Shown here: piece by piece, positions 46,906 to 59,819 of the stretch
Numbering within the stretch: position 1 is the first letter of the stretch
Layout: each line of letters opens with the position of its first letter
DNA from: Gonatopus flavifemur
Lineage: Eukaryota; Arthropoda; Insecta; Hymenoptera; Dryinidae
DNA length: 64,000 nucleotides
Reading direction: 5' to 3'
Assembly (NCBI GenBank): GCA_018340375.1
Contig: JAFFJZ010000006.1
Location: 14,216,001 to 14,280,000, forward strand
Program-made: the position numbers and the translations under genes
The notes under the pieces: generated by a model
What the model was told of the DNA's origin: nothing
The model's database searches: none
Seen by the model: only the letters and a program-made list of their open reading frames with translations

Positions 46906-49900
46906 ATTTCCAGTTTGATGGGGGAAGAGAAAGGAAGGAAGAAAAACGAGGAAGGGGGAAAGTTTTGGGTACAATAATGCGATGCGTAGCGAAAGAAGTG
47001 GACGAAAACAAAAGAGAAGGGAGAAATTGAACTCGAGATGAAGGAGAAGAAGAAGAAGATCGAGAGAGGCCGAAAGTTAGCCTTCCGAAATTCTCCAACG
47101 CTTCTGCGGCCAACAGTTTCGACGAACTTTGACAATTTATATCGATTACGAGTCCATGTCTCGACACCTGGCCACCTCGGTGGAAAACTTGCCTCCCGTC
47201 CATGCCTGATGTCGAGTACTCGACATCGCTCGATGTGGTCGAGAGAACGGAAGCCTCGATCTTTCGTTTCTTGTATCTGTTTCTGAGATCACATCTTTAT
47301 TATAAAACTACCTACGCAAACTACGTTGCGTTCAAAGTTTCGCACCCGGTTCGATACCTGACAGAAATAATACCGAGGGTTTGCGGTGTTGTGCGAGTAT
47401 ATTAGAATATTTTAAATTCTAGAATAACATGTGTTCGTTGTCTGATGCTTAAAACAACGAACCGATACTCGAATGAGATTGGTTTTCTCATCGAAATCAT
47501 CCTATATCAGATGATAAATCGTGATTGAAATTAAATTCATTATATCTCTATTTCGAAGGAAAATATGCTTTATTTCGAATTATATATATATATATATAAT
47601 GCTAACAGAAGGTATATAATGGGGTGCGAAAACGGATGGAAATTCGATTTTAATTTAGCCTCAGTACCAAACGAACCATCGTTTTAAACATTTTTATACG
47701 CAGTCACGGCGTCAGCTGTGACCTCGCGGTACAGCGATGAAAAATATTGCCAATAAAGTATTTGAAATGTACGGAAACGGTGGCTATAGCGCTGTATATC
47801 GAATGTATATAATATGAGATATTTCGTATCACGGATTCGATTAAAACTCTCCATTTGATTTCCAAGATCAATATTATTTTTTTCCCTTCTTCGAATGACA
47901 AAATCATTCTTTTACAGGATTCTCTCGCAATGAGCACAACTAATAAATTCTCGGTTTTCTAAACTCCTTCGCCATATATTTTCCAACGAATTTCACATCT
48001 ACGAAGAGACAGCACATGAAATCAACGCACGTGTAATTTCAATTTCCGGCAACAAGGACAACTGGGAATGTAAATGTGTGTACGGTATACGTGAAACGTA
48101 GTTGGTTGGTTATGTGACTAGTCCAAAGTGTTACAAAGTCTGTGCATTTAGCATTGACTATTGTCAGCTTCGCCACATTTGCGGTAACGGAACATTTCCA
48201 TTCTCTCCTTCTACGAATCCAATAAAGTCCGGTATCAAACGTTATTTGTATTACGGAGTTTTATTCGATATTATTATACGTTTGAAAAAGATTAGAGAAC
48301 GAGGGGTAATTCATATTCAACTATCATTCCAATTGACGAGTAGTTTCCGTGAAAATGGTAAGTTTCATACTTGGTTCGATAAAAGATGATATTACGTGAA
48401 TTAGAAATCGTTCTACACCATTTTCTTACCCTTAGGACATGAAATACCATTCCTCTCTAAGTACTTTACCGATTTGTGTGGAGAAACGAGTGTTCAAAGT
48501 CCTCTGAACTCTCTTTTCCACTTTTCTGTCGTCACCGTCGACGTCGTCGTAGACATTGTCGTATTCGCTCTCTCTCTCTCTCTCTTTTATTTGAAACTTC
48601 ATCTTTTATAGAAGTAGGGATAGAAGTAGAAAAGATGTTCTTTTCTGCTATTTAGTTGAACGTTTCTTGGTTCGAGCTGAATAAGCATTGACGTGAAAGA
48701 TTTGTATCATGGCAAAATATGGGACGAGTTGATGGAATTTCATCGGAAGAATTTATTCAGTCGTGTGTCAGTTCTCACTCTATAAATGATTTTAGAAAAT
48801 CGAATTTGTAATTTCGCACATGTGCGAAGTATCCAACTAGTAGGGGATGAAAGAAGGGAGAAAGATAGGAGTATCTACGACCAAAGTTTGGAATGATTTA
48901 CCGAGTGGTGAGCATAGTCTGAAAAGGCAGCTTGGAAGGGACCATCGGAACTCGCATCTTTGTTCTATATTAGATTCTTCAACTTCCAACCTTCCTATAC
49001 CTCTGGGTTTCTATTATAAATATATGATATACCACCCCTTTCACTGCATTTTCACGTTTCAAAGTTACTTTGCGAAAAAGTATAGTAGGCCTCAAAACTG
49101 CCTAGAAAACGTCACAACGAATATTCATAGCCAACCTTCGAGATCACATAAAAGGATCGAATAATCGATATTCGTTCATGAATGTATGTCCAACTAAACA
49201 GATCCCAGCTGTCGGAATTCTGGCAAGGAAGCCAGAACGGAGACTGTTGCACCATCCTCGCACACCCCGGAACGTGGCAAACTATTTTCAATGTATCTTA
49301 CAACCGAACACATAAGTTTTCAAGAAAAACTAAGGCAAAAGGAAGAGTGGAAGCAAAGTCAAGCTTTTTCCGCGTGTGCGAGTGAAAGAGAAAAGTAAAA
49401 AGAATGTACGGCGGAGGGTAAAAAAGGGGAACGAGAAGGGAAAAGAATAATACACGTACAAGAGATACGAGAGAACACACGGGAAGGATATTGTCAATGA
49501 AAGTAGACTAACTGGTTGGCTGGTGCTCCTGCTGTTGCTTGGTTGGCTGACTTGTTGGTAGACAAATTGTGAGAATTTCAATGTAACCCAGTCGAGTATA
49601 CGTAGTGAACAAATAAAGTAATATAGCACTCTTTTCCGCAACTCGGCTTGTATGTCGTATCGAATTCTGGATGTGTGTTCCATCCGTTTCGGTATAGAAA
49701 ATTCTACAAAAGGGGGAATAATATCATGACTTTAGAGCATTGAGAAAAAAAATCACGTGCTCGGGGTGTAACGAATTTACTCTTCAAATTTGAAATACTC
49801 GGGAGAGAAATGATGGTTTGTTTGTACGATTTATAGATATTGATTCCATTTTTCGTGAATTGAATAAACCTTTTTTTTCCTCCCGTATCCACAAAGATGA

Positions 49901-52398
49901 AAAAAAAAATAAAATAAAAAAGAAAGGAAAAATATTGCTGTATCGAGACCGAATATCGTACGATCAAATAGGATTTCAGGAATTTTGATACGCTAAAACA
50001 AAGAGTGGTATAAAAAGTGTTCAAACGACATCTAAATATGAATATATGCTTATCCACCTTGGGTTGCATTCCGAGCGCGGAGTCTGTGGCTGTTACCGTT
50101 TACCGTGTCTCGACTAAAACAGAGAACAGAATTTGCTGTCAACTTAATAAAGAGAAATGTCGTCGACAGAGTGTGCGTAGAGATAAACACGTGTACGTAA
50201 TTTGGCCCTCGGTATACGTATGGAAAGATATATACGTAGAGGGAAGACCTGCGACGATGACGACGACAGAAATACGACAAAAAGTTCCACCTCTCACGAC
50301 ATGGAGGATGTATAGTAACCCAGTGACGCGCGCAAACATTTTTCGTTCAGTTCAACAATCTTCCAGAGTGGAAAGAGTTGTTTTTTCTTCAAGTCGAAAG
50401 GTGGAAACTAAAACAAACGATCCAAGCTGAATTTTTAATTCGTTTCCTGAATTTCCCAGTTGCAGAATGAATAGATTCACCTCGAAGATATCCGAACGAA
50501 GCGATGTGCATTGTAATCAAAGATTCGAAACATTATGGACATTTGCAACGAGGTATCGTTACATGCCATTTATATACACTCAATCGTAATATACATATCC
50601 AATTAGTCTCGATCATCGATAATTGATATTCGAACGAGTTTTGATATGAACTATGCGATGGTGGTATCAACGATGGCACCGAATCCCGAAATGACCATAA
50701 CCAATTAGGAACCCTCGATGGTGAGCAATGTAGCAGTACCCGGTACATGACGTTCTGTTATATCACCTCCTCATGTTTCGACGTTGCGGTAACATTAAAA
50801 CAACCTGCTGCTACCTTTAAACGGTTACACGGATAACGGTTCGTGTTATCATGTAAGTCGTCGATGCGTTACAAACCCGATACGTCGAATCGTGATATCG
50901 GAAACCCGTAATTTGATTCAAATTCTCCTCCTCTCTGGATTCCTCATTGGATTAGATACTGAATTCATACATAAATTTCAAGTGGAAGCAGGGGGAGAAT
51001 AGAGGAGAGAGAGAGAGAGAGAGTGATTTTTCAATTCAAAGGAGATTTCTCCAAGTTCGTTAGGTGGAACGTGAACGATCGGGGTCAGGTCATTGTAAGT
51101 AAAAGGAAGATAGTCGAATGGATGAGAGAATGATGCAATTGAGAGGAGCGGTGAGGCTTTGGAGGGTCGCATAAAGGACGTTAAGCCACACCGAATCGAG
51201 TTTGAACGTGGACGCAGGTGATAACGAAGCTTATACCACGGACCACGGCGTGTGATCATCGTCCTCGTCGTCTTTCTCAGGGGGGGATGAAATTGCACAT
51301 GAATGTGCATAACACGTGTAGATGCAGGAGATCTGCAGTAGATGCAGGAGTATTGAACTGGCAGGCAAGAATGAATGGAGTTTGAGGCGGGCTTTAAAGT
51401 TTGATATTATCCTGGCAAGTGTCCATGGCAATCTTATAGTTCAAGTACCCGTTAGCGTGTAAAGTATACATACACGTTTATACACCTACTTTTATCACGC
51501 TTTTAGGTGTGAGTTTAACTTTCTACAACACATTCGGTTCATTTTCATCATTGGACGTATACAATGTTCACCCTTGATTCAAAACAAACATCACAAAGAG
51601 AATATTGGAAGAACGAGTATCATATTCTCCTCGGAAAAATAGCGCGAGAATAAATAAAATACGTGATTAGGATAATTTGTTGTTTCGTCGAATTAAGTCA
51701 TACGGAGAAAATATCACCGAGTCCGCACATTCATCTTAACTGAATCATAATACTTTTATACGTTCTCTTTTCAACCTCTATTTTCCACCTATATAAAGTT
51801 GTTATGAGAGGAAATAAAAATGCACTCTGGAGCGAAAGGTACTCCAAAAGACCGTTCCTTCTCGGTTCACTTGACCATTCACAAACGATGTAGGTTGAAT
51901 TCTTATTTGACGAGAAGAAGAGGAGGAGAAGCGAGAGTTTCGAATAATACGGATGACACTGGATGTCCTCTAAGGGGTGGCAGAAGGCCGATAGGAAAGA
52001 GGAACAGTAAGTTTTTCTTTCGGGTCGTGGCGAGTTTCGAATCGTGCATCTTTGTCCGATATGCGCGAGAATGAAAGGAACGGACCAGACCACGGGGATA
52101 GTTGGTGGAAAAGTAGGGGAAAAAAGCGCAAAAAAGTGGAATAGGGAAAAGAAATGAGAAAAAAGTATGGTCGAGATGAGGGAAGATGGTAGAAGAGAAG
52201 AAGAAGAAGAAATGAGGACTGTGCGGAGCAAGGCTTGCCGCCGCGAAGTTTTGCAGATATTGAATATCTCGGACCATCAATCACCCAAGCGTGGCAATAT
52301 CCGAAAGTATTGGCTTTATATTTGTTTCTATAGCGAACACCGATTTATGGACAAAGCACACACATTTCAGAACCATCCGTCCTTCTTTCCTTCCTATC
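46906..52398. other. unique-looking non-coding DNA with simple repeats
   Basis: No gene supported. Purine-rich strand around 46915-47070 and 52060-52220. (TA)n at 47581-47601, CGTCGTCGT-type tract at 48531-48562, (CT)n at 48568-48587, (GA)n at 51003-51022. The 166-codon minus-strand frame at 51731-52231 lies on the pyrimidine-rich strand of such a tract and is Ser/Phe/Leu-rich because of it. Confidence 0.45.
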
Positions 52399-52403
52399 GC
52401 AAT

Positions 52404-54236
52404 CAGGGTTCAGACAACTTTTGTTTTATCAATTTCCCTATGATTTCCCTGAGTAAAATCCCAATTTCCAAAAATCTTCGATATTACAATCTCATAGTAA
52501 ATTGATTTTCAATCCTTACAGAAATAGTGAACTTTCAAACAGATTCAGTCGACCCAACCACAGTGAAGTGAAATACGGAGAAAGTCGATATGCGATTCAA
52601 TTAATTTTTGTACAGGGTAGATTGAATCACTGCACAACAAGTTTTGCCGTATACAACCTCATTGTAATTGAATCAATCGAATATTTTTTCCAATAGAAAA
52701 ATGAAAAATCTATTATAAAATAACTTGATGTCTAAATAACATGATCGTGTTAAGTAAAGTGTTATTTTATATAACACCTTACATATTATCTATTCAAGAG
52801 CACTGGTATAAAACATTCTAGTTCCTATTTTGGTGCAAACAAGGCACAAGTGAGGCATTCTACGTAACTTTTCTCTGCGTGTAGTATTAAGGTCCACTCT
52901 CACGCCAAAGGTACGCCTAGAATGATTTCTACTGAGGTTAGTTGGTTATTGGAGAACATATTTGTAATGATTAGTTCCCCAGAAGCATCTCCAGGTACTT
53001 CATTTTTCTGGAAGTTTTTATCATAAAACTGTTATCAAATGTATTTCTACTAGGATACAATGAAATAAAATGAATTATGTTTCTCTAACAATTCATTAAT
53101 AGATCAGTATCAGAAAATCACAATGATTGAATGGATTGTCAAATACAGATATTCACTGAATAATAATTACTTGATAAATATAAAAACTTATGAGGATTCA
53201 TTTTAATCAACTTCCCAAATCTAGCAGTTCAAAATGAATAAAAAATGTTTTGTTAAAACATTGTTTTGCCACCACTGGATTATGATGACCGTGATATCGT
53301 ATCTAAAATTATAGAAAATTGATATAAACCAAACTTTGTTTTTATAAACTCTATGTTTCACTACTACCAAGTAAAATGAATAATAAATTTGAGAAACCAA
53401 GATTATAAAGCAGTGGTCGAAGTTTATTCGTGCTGATTTTTCGGCCAGATCCTAACCATTTTCATGAAGCTGAAACTGGCAGCCGTAAAGCTAGCAGTCG
53501 ATTGTCATAATTTCTTACATAACATTTTTATCAAAGATTTAAGTATCTGAAACGTTTAGTGGGATGCGACTTAATCGATTCCTGATATAAACGAAGCTTG
53601 AACAATGTTTAATCAAAAGTTGCAAGAACTGGCTGCTATTTTCAGCTTCAGGCCATTTTGTAGGGTTATACAAGAATCATAACAGCCAAGAAGTTTCATA
53701 TTTCATCTACAAACCCATCATCAATTGGATAAGATGATATCAAAATAAAAATTGTTGAATGTAGTGCTCGAATACTTTGTTCAATAAGTAAAGAAACCTA
53801 GTACATGGAAAAATATTCCATTGGAAAAAAATTAAAAATAAATTTGGTGATTACGATTTCTTCGTATTTGATCATTTGAAACATAAGGTCAGAATTCATT
53901 CCAATTACTAATTCCTTTTCATTTCCATCTAACAATTTAAAATTTTAGAAGTGTGAAACCTAATTCTCAATTTTTCCAACGCCTACGGTGTGATAGGTTG
54001 AAGGGAATTTTTTCCTAAATGTATGATTTCTAAGATTTCACCAGTACTAATTCGGAAAATATGTTGTACAAAATTAAAAATAGAACTGACGAAGAAATTT
54101 TAATAATTTCCGTGTGATTTCCAGGCTTTTGAGAATTTTTGATGATTTCCCTGAGAATTCCCGGAGTTTTGAGTCAAATTTTCATTTCCCTGAGTTTTCC
54201 CGAATTTCCCGGAATTCCAGATCTGTCTGAACCCTG
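52404..54236. mobile_element. 1.83-kb TIR element with CAGGGTTCAGAC ends
   Basis: Left end CAGGGTTCAGACAACTTTTG, right end the complement of CAGGGTTCAGACAGATCTGG. GCAAT flanks at 52399-52403 and 54237-54241. Both ends are followed by repeated TTTCCCTGAG / AATTTCCCGG motifs. The ends look hAT-like, but the readable duplication is 5 bp rather than 8, so class is uncertain. The interior is AT-rich, non-coding, and contains a small inverted repeat at 53465-53650. Confidence 0.78.
53465..53650. repeat. small inverted repeat, GAAGCTGAAA...GCAGCC arms
   Basis: TGAAGCTGAAACTGGCAGCC at 53465 and its complement GGCTGCTATTTTCAGCTTCA ending at 53650 (2 mismatches in 20). Possibly a degraded MITE nested in the 52404-54236 element. 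Confidence 0.5.
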
Positions 54237-54371
54237 GCAATCCTTCGAAAGATCATCATCGTTCTTGATCTTGCATTCCATGCACACATTTCCTTTGTTT
54301 CCTCAGATTTCGTGGTTGTTCTTTTAGATCGTAGATCTAATTAGATTCTCATTACTCGCACCTGCTACAAT

Positions 54372-54997
54372 CCCAGTAAACACACGCACGTTATAAAAAC
54401 GTCAAAAACAGTTAATAACCACACGTTGTGGATTATTAATATTTTTGCGTTGATTCAACGTAAAAATGTCGCGGCAGATCACGTGTTTTTCAACCATAGA
54501 ATAACGTCATATCAACGGTTTGAACATCGTTTAAACGACGTCAAGTATTGACGTGTCCTAATGATGACTCTAAAACGTGAATTGAATCCAACAAATTATT
54601 TTGAAAACTTTTCATTCAATATCGAGAACAATATTATTTCTGAGTATGACAGAATTTGGAAAGTATGCCACACTATTTACTATCTTGCTTTTTGTTGGAA
54701 TTTTAACCATTGTTCGGTTTCGTTCGATATTTTTAGCAAAATTTATCTTCAATTGAAGTTCAAACACAAGGTGTTATATACACATTTTAAACGTGTGATT
54801 TAAACCCGTTTAAAGCACGTTTTTTGATGGTTATTTTCGAATATTAGTTTGAATTACACGTCATCAAAACGTAATCCCTGGTCGTCTATTTCCCTATCAA
54901 ATTTCAACTAAAAATCAACGTTATGAAATCAACGACGGACGTCCGTTCGACAGTCTAACGTTCTTTCAACGTTGAAATAACGTGTGTGTTTATTGGG
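54372..54997. mobile_element. 626-bp TIR element with CCCARTAAACACAC ends
   Basis: Left end CCCAGTAAACACACGCACGT, right end the complement of CCCAATAAACACACACGTTA. The interior repeats AACGT / ACGTT more than a dozen times in both orientations (AACGTCA, AAACGTG, AACGTTGAAA). No ORF and no clear duplication. Confidence 0.72.
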
Positions 54998-56622
54998 AAG
55001 CGCGAATCACGATACTTATCGATAATTTTGATCGAATTCACTACCTAAGAATTCTTGAACATCGTAATGACCTTAATCGAGATGGAATTGTCAAAATTTT
55101 GCATACATCAATGGCATAATCAATTTCGGAATCATTTTCCTCTCGACAAGGCAAACAAATTACATTTCGAGTCAAAATTATCTAAAAAAATCAGCTAAAC
55201 TATCTCACAAAGCACATCACATATACAATCCAGGAATTTGAATGTCACGTAAAATTTCACGTTGAATTTAATTTCATCGCAATCAAATAAAGCATTCATT
55301 TCTCAAAATTGAGGAACGTTGAATAATTGAAATGTTATGAACCTTGTTCCATGCATTGTACATTTTCAATTAAGATGACGAAAGTACAGTTTTATTACGC
55401 ATACATAATTTTCAGGCAATTTCAACGAAAACATTGTGATACAAAAACCACTACCTCGTACTCCTCGCGCTGTCCTTTTATATTAATCTATGTCACATGG
55501 AAAGCGTATCATGAAAGTATCGCGTTACGTATTCCGCCACAATTTTTGAACTGTGTCGTATGCAAATTACGTTTTACGAGAATCGTTTGGACATTATTTG
55601 AATAAAAATCATTTGTTTTCAAGAATTAAATCCAATTTCCAGAACACATTTCAAATGATGGAACGAATACGGTTTCACAGAATTTTGATTTCTGACGAAC
55701 ATAAAAATTGTCGGAATCATTTGAGGAGTATGACAATACGATGCGCATGAATTTAACTATCTCTTTCGTTAGGTTCGATCTTTGCGAGCAGAGAGAAAAC
55801 AGGTTGGTAACCTAGCAACCCCCTCAACGATATCCCAACTTCTTTCGACACCTTAGGTTTCAATTGCACTTATCATCGACATCTCTACTTCACGCTTCGT
55901 GTTTCTTAATTGTTCAGAAATGAGAAACGTATACAATCCATCTCTGAAGTTGAATTAACGACCATCGTATTCCATCGTTTTATTTATTTTCTCTCGTTCG
56001 TTCCCCTCGTGTGATGGAAGTGATGGAAACCAGTCAATTGTCTTACCATACCACCCTGCATAAACATCTGTTGCGATCAATTTCGATCGATGTCTCGTCA
56101 ATTTGGTTGCAACTCTGCGCGCTTCGCTGGGATTGCGATGTAAGCGTGTTTTGAAGCTGTTTGTGGAAAATGCAAACCGAAAAACAAATTATCAACGATT
56201 ATCTAATGTCGTGGATAGGTAACTCCAAGCGTAAGTCATATCTATTCTCCTGGATTATTATAATGAGGCCACACATAGGGTAACTTTACATGGGACTTTG
56301 GCACTGAGCCTAGCGATATAACCACTTTTCGTTTCACACTCCGTCTATTCTATCTCTTTTCTTCTTTGCGTGTATATATATATATATATATGAGTGGGGA
56401 TATGAGGGAGTGTAAAGATAGAGAGTACAATCCAAGTAGAGACATAGGATGATAGTCATACATATATGTATAACACGTATATATGTAATTCCGAGAAAGG
56501 CCAATAGGGAAAATTACTTACGACTATTGCTTTGTCAGAAAAGAAAGATGATCTTATTATTCCTCTCCTACGATTTGTACTTCTGTATTTAAAAATTCGA
56601 AAAATAATCTACTGTATCGATA
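54998..56622. other. unique-looking non-coding DNA
   Basis: No gene supported. (TA)n at 56371-56391. Confidence 0.45.
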
Positions 56623-56625
56623 GTC

Positions 56626-58268
56626 TAGGGGTGCACGAGACTCGAGACGATACTGCTATTGTATTTGGAGTCGAGACGATACCGAGACCGGATATTCGAT
56701 ACTCGAGAATATCGTCGATACTTGGGATGCACAAAAGCGCGAGACTAACATCGGTATTGTTTTGGAATTTACATGAAATTGAGAATAAAAATCCAATATT
56801 CGGACATATCATCGATAGTGTTGATTTTTTTCAATGTGGAAATAATATAAAAGGAGTATTTCAAAATGATACATGTGACAAAATTCCTCTTCAAAAAGAG
56901 CCCTCTTATATGGTCTTATTTTGAAAATTGCCTGCTGGAAAAATTTCACTGGGAATCTCTGAAAGACTTTCGGGGCAGTTTTTCAGAGGTGTTCATAGTT
57001 TTTCAAAGATGTTCATAGATATTCGGAGGGATTTTCAGTGAAAAAACACAGTGTTTCCAGATATCAAGACTGATAGAAAAATCAATTATACATTCAAATT
57101 GAATTGGAACTTCAAGTAATTGATATTAATACAAAAATGATAGATCATTCGAACCTTCATTCGGCTGTACACAATAATATCCCACAGAAATTGTGGATAA
57201 TATTCCAATAATATCATACGAATATCATCAGTTGTTAGGACAAACTCAACATAGGTTCCTTTTGCTTGCTAAACCAGAAACAAGAAGATTTGTAAAACGG
57301 ATTTTTACATAAAAATAATCAATAGCTGAATTTTACTATATGCTTTATAAAATTCAACATTCAGCGTTTAAAACTTCAACCCTACCTATGAATTTTTCTA
57401 CGATATTCGTCATCTTCCGTATTCTTATGTGAAAAATCATATGACAAATATTACATTCCTGTTTCTAGTTCACTAAGAAAAATAACAAGAATCCTTATAT
57501 TTTCGAGCGGCATTTTCCACCGTATACCAGCGTAAAAAACATTTTGTCTGTGAGACTTCTCTGTACCGAATTTATGGAACAGTCTACAATTTTCAAAGAA
57601 TAATCTCCGATAGCGCAATACATAGAGTATCAAATGTTATTTCCTGAAAATTTCAGACTGTCCCTGGTGGAAAATATTGAAACAAATGAAGCGTAAAAAT
57701 CTTTCAATTTCCGCTCCTTTGCGCTTGGATACTGTTCCATTTACTCTCCCGCGTCGCTCTATCCGCTTCATTTTTACCAGGGGTTTCATAAATTCTGTTC
57801 GGAGAAATCTTACGAGAAAATTTTTATTCGGATGATGCGCTGGTATCCCCTTAATGAACTCTGATAAAATAATTCTATTAGAGAATTCACTTTCAACTTG
57901 GAAATTTCTCGAAATTGTATACTATTCTGGAGAAATTTGAGAGTTCCTCGCTGAGATGGAGACCCTCCTGCTGAATAAAGTGATTACATACAACTAGGCT
58001 TGTGTTCCAAAACTTTGCTCCCGTACTCAGAAATATCGGTTTTCGATGTCTTTCTGAGCAACCTGCGCTCTGTTCATTCGACCAGCTGATACTTCTACAC
58101 TGATATTCAGAGTATAATGGTGGAGTATTGTTACTTTCATGAGAAATATTAGGCGATGCCGATACCGTGTCCAATGATACCCCGACGATACTCGCATCTG
58201 ACAGTATTTTTCGATACCGAGACAAGACTTTCAAAGTATCATCGAGAATCTCGTCTCGTGCACCCCTA
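56626..58268 (-). mobile_element. Element X, copy 2 (compact, 1643 bp)
   Basis: Left end TAGGGGTGCACGAGACtCGAG, right end the complement of TTAGGGGTGCACGAGACGAG. Both are followed by repeated CGA(G/T)AC(G/C)ATAC motifs (for example 56645-56720 and 58150-58240). ATCGATA occurs close to both ends (56616-56622 and 58269-58275), with three extra bases on the left. The interior matches 37557-43080 inverted. Includes the inner MITE (57667-57783), the hairpin pair around 57260-57480, and a CTCTGAA-rich block (56937-57058) that recalls the 12-14 kb minisatellite. hAT-like by end sequence. Nonautonomous. Confidence 0.85.
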
Positions 58269-58404
58269 ATCGATACATTTCTTCGGATTTTGTAGGGATT
58301 AATTTTTTAGTTGTTGAAAGAATTCCGGGGAGTCTCATTCACTTCAAAGAGTTTTTCCAGGTTCGATGGGATTCGAAGATACCCTGCTAAAAATACCAGG
58401 CAAA

Positions 58405-59146
58405 ACCGAACAGAAAATTGTTGTTAAGTGTCAAACGGTTCCTTTCCCAGGTCATCCAGGCAAAAACTGATGGAAAGGAGGCGGTGTAAAAAGTGCCGAT
58501 TTTTGCCCATTCGTGCAAAAATGAATGGTGTATGAATTTGTATGGTTTTTGACGTGCTGAATTCGATAGTAATCATAAAAAACCCGTACACCCACGGGAA
58601 AGTGGAGAAAACCCGAGAAATTGTGTGAAATATACGGTTTACAACAGACACAGTGATGAGGTCTGGTATATTCTCGTGTGAGATTGATTAATAAGGTAAT
58701 CAGGGTTTTTTCTCTCTTTTCCATGGGTTTTCAGGTTTCTCGGTGTCACTATCGAACTCAGCGACGTGGAAATAATAAATCTGATACCCCGATTACCTTA
58801 GTAATCAATTCCACCCAAGAATATATCAGACTTAGTCAATGAGTCTGTTGTGAACCGTACATCTTATACACTTATCTCGGGTTTTCTCCACTTTCCCATG
58901 GATTTACGGGTTTCTTATGGTCACTATCGGATTCAGCACCTCAAAAACTATAAAAATTCATACACCATTCACTTTTGCACGAATGGGCAAAAATCGGTAC
59001 TTTTTACAACGCTTCCTTTCTTGCCAGGTTTTGATAAAATGTTAGAATTCTGTCATTCCTGACAAAATCAGGTAGAAACTTTTGAGTTTGTTGCCTGGAT
59101 TACCTGGGAAAGAAACCGTTCAAAGCCTGACAACAATTCTCTGTCC
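58405..59146. mobile_element. 742-bp fold-back element
   Basis: Nearly the whole segment is palindromic. Left arm 58405 to about 58700 and right arm about 58780-59146 share CGGTTnCTTTCCCAGGT, TGCCCATTCGTGCAAAA, GGGAAAGTGGAGAAAACCCG and AAGGTAATC. The loop (about 58700-58770) holds an extra partial copy of the right-arm segment in the same orientation. No ORF; the two 70-90-codon frames inside are mirror shadows. Confidence 0.75.
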
Positions 59147-59399
59147 AATTTTTGGGGTTATTAAATCGTCTACCACATCAGAGTTGCCAGATCAGGGAAT
59201 CTATTAGTGAAGGAGACCCTAGCTCCTCTTAATCTAGCGGTACTGGACAATGTACACGGAGAAAAATGTAGGTCGAAAATATAGTAATCTTTAATAAAAA
59301 TTTGAGAATATTTCTTGAAATCTGAGAGTTTTTCTTGAATGCATAATAAAGACAAAAAACAATGAAAAATTGTCAATAACTAATAAAGAATAGACAAAC

Positions 59400-59511
59400 A
59401 TATGAACTTTCCAAAAGTCGCATACGAAATTTCACAAAGTGAATAGTAGGATATTGAAATTTTGTCACTATTTTTGTAAAATTTCACGCGCAACTTTTGG
59501 AAAGTTCATAT
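59400..59511. mobile_element. 112-bp hairpin MITE, inner layer
   Basis: ATATGAACTTTCCAAAAGT and its complement, followed inward by GAAATTTCAC / GTaaAATTTCAC. Loop about 45 bp. Confidence 0.7.
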
Positions 59512-59520
59512 CTTTCTCCA

Positions 59521-59819
59521 CACGGAAAGACCGGATCTATTGATATTCAGAAAAATGACTGCCAATTTAGAGGAACCGAGGATTGCTGAAAAATATTCGT
59601 AGTGAGTCTAATAAAAATTCGTAGTCGATGTATCAACAATTGACAGTTTCACTGTGAAAAAAAACAATGAAACTATCAACTGTTAATATTTTGACTACGA
59701 ATTTTTGGTAGACTCACTACGAATATTTCTCAGCGATCCTCTTTTTCCCTAAATTGACAGTCATTTTTCCAAACGTTGATAAATTCTTTCTACGTATTAA
59801 TAGACCAGGTCTTTCCGTG
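59521..59819. mobile_element. 299-bp hairpin MITE, CACGGAAAGACC ends, inner layer
   Basis: Left end CACGGAAAGACCGGATCTAT, right end the complement of CACGGAAAGACCTGGTCTAT. The arms share AAAAATGACTG.CAATTTAG, AATATTCGTAGTGAGTCTA and ATTCGTAGTC, with a 15-bp loop. TA follows the right end; the left flank is CA. Confidence 0.82.

Noticed and set aside
51731..52231. 166-codon minus-strand ORF as a gene
   Set aside because: It lies opposite a purine-rich low-complexity tract, is Ser/Phe/Leu-rich for that reason, overlaps other open frames, and shows no domain.
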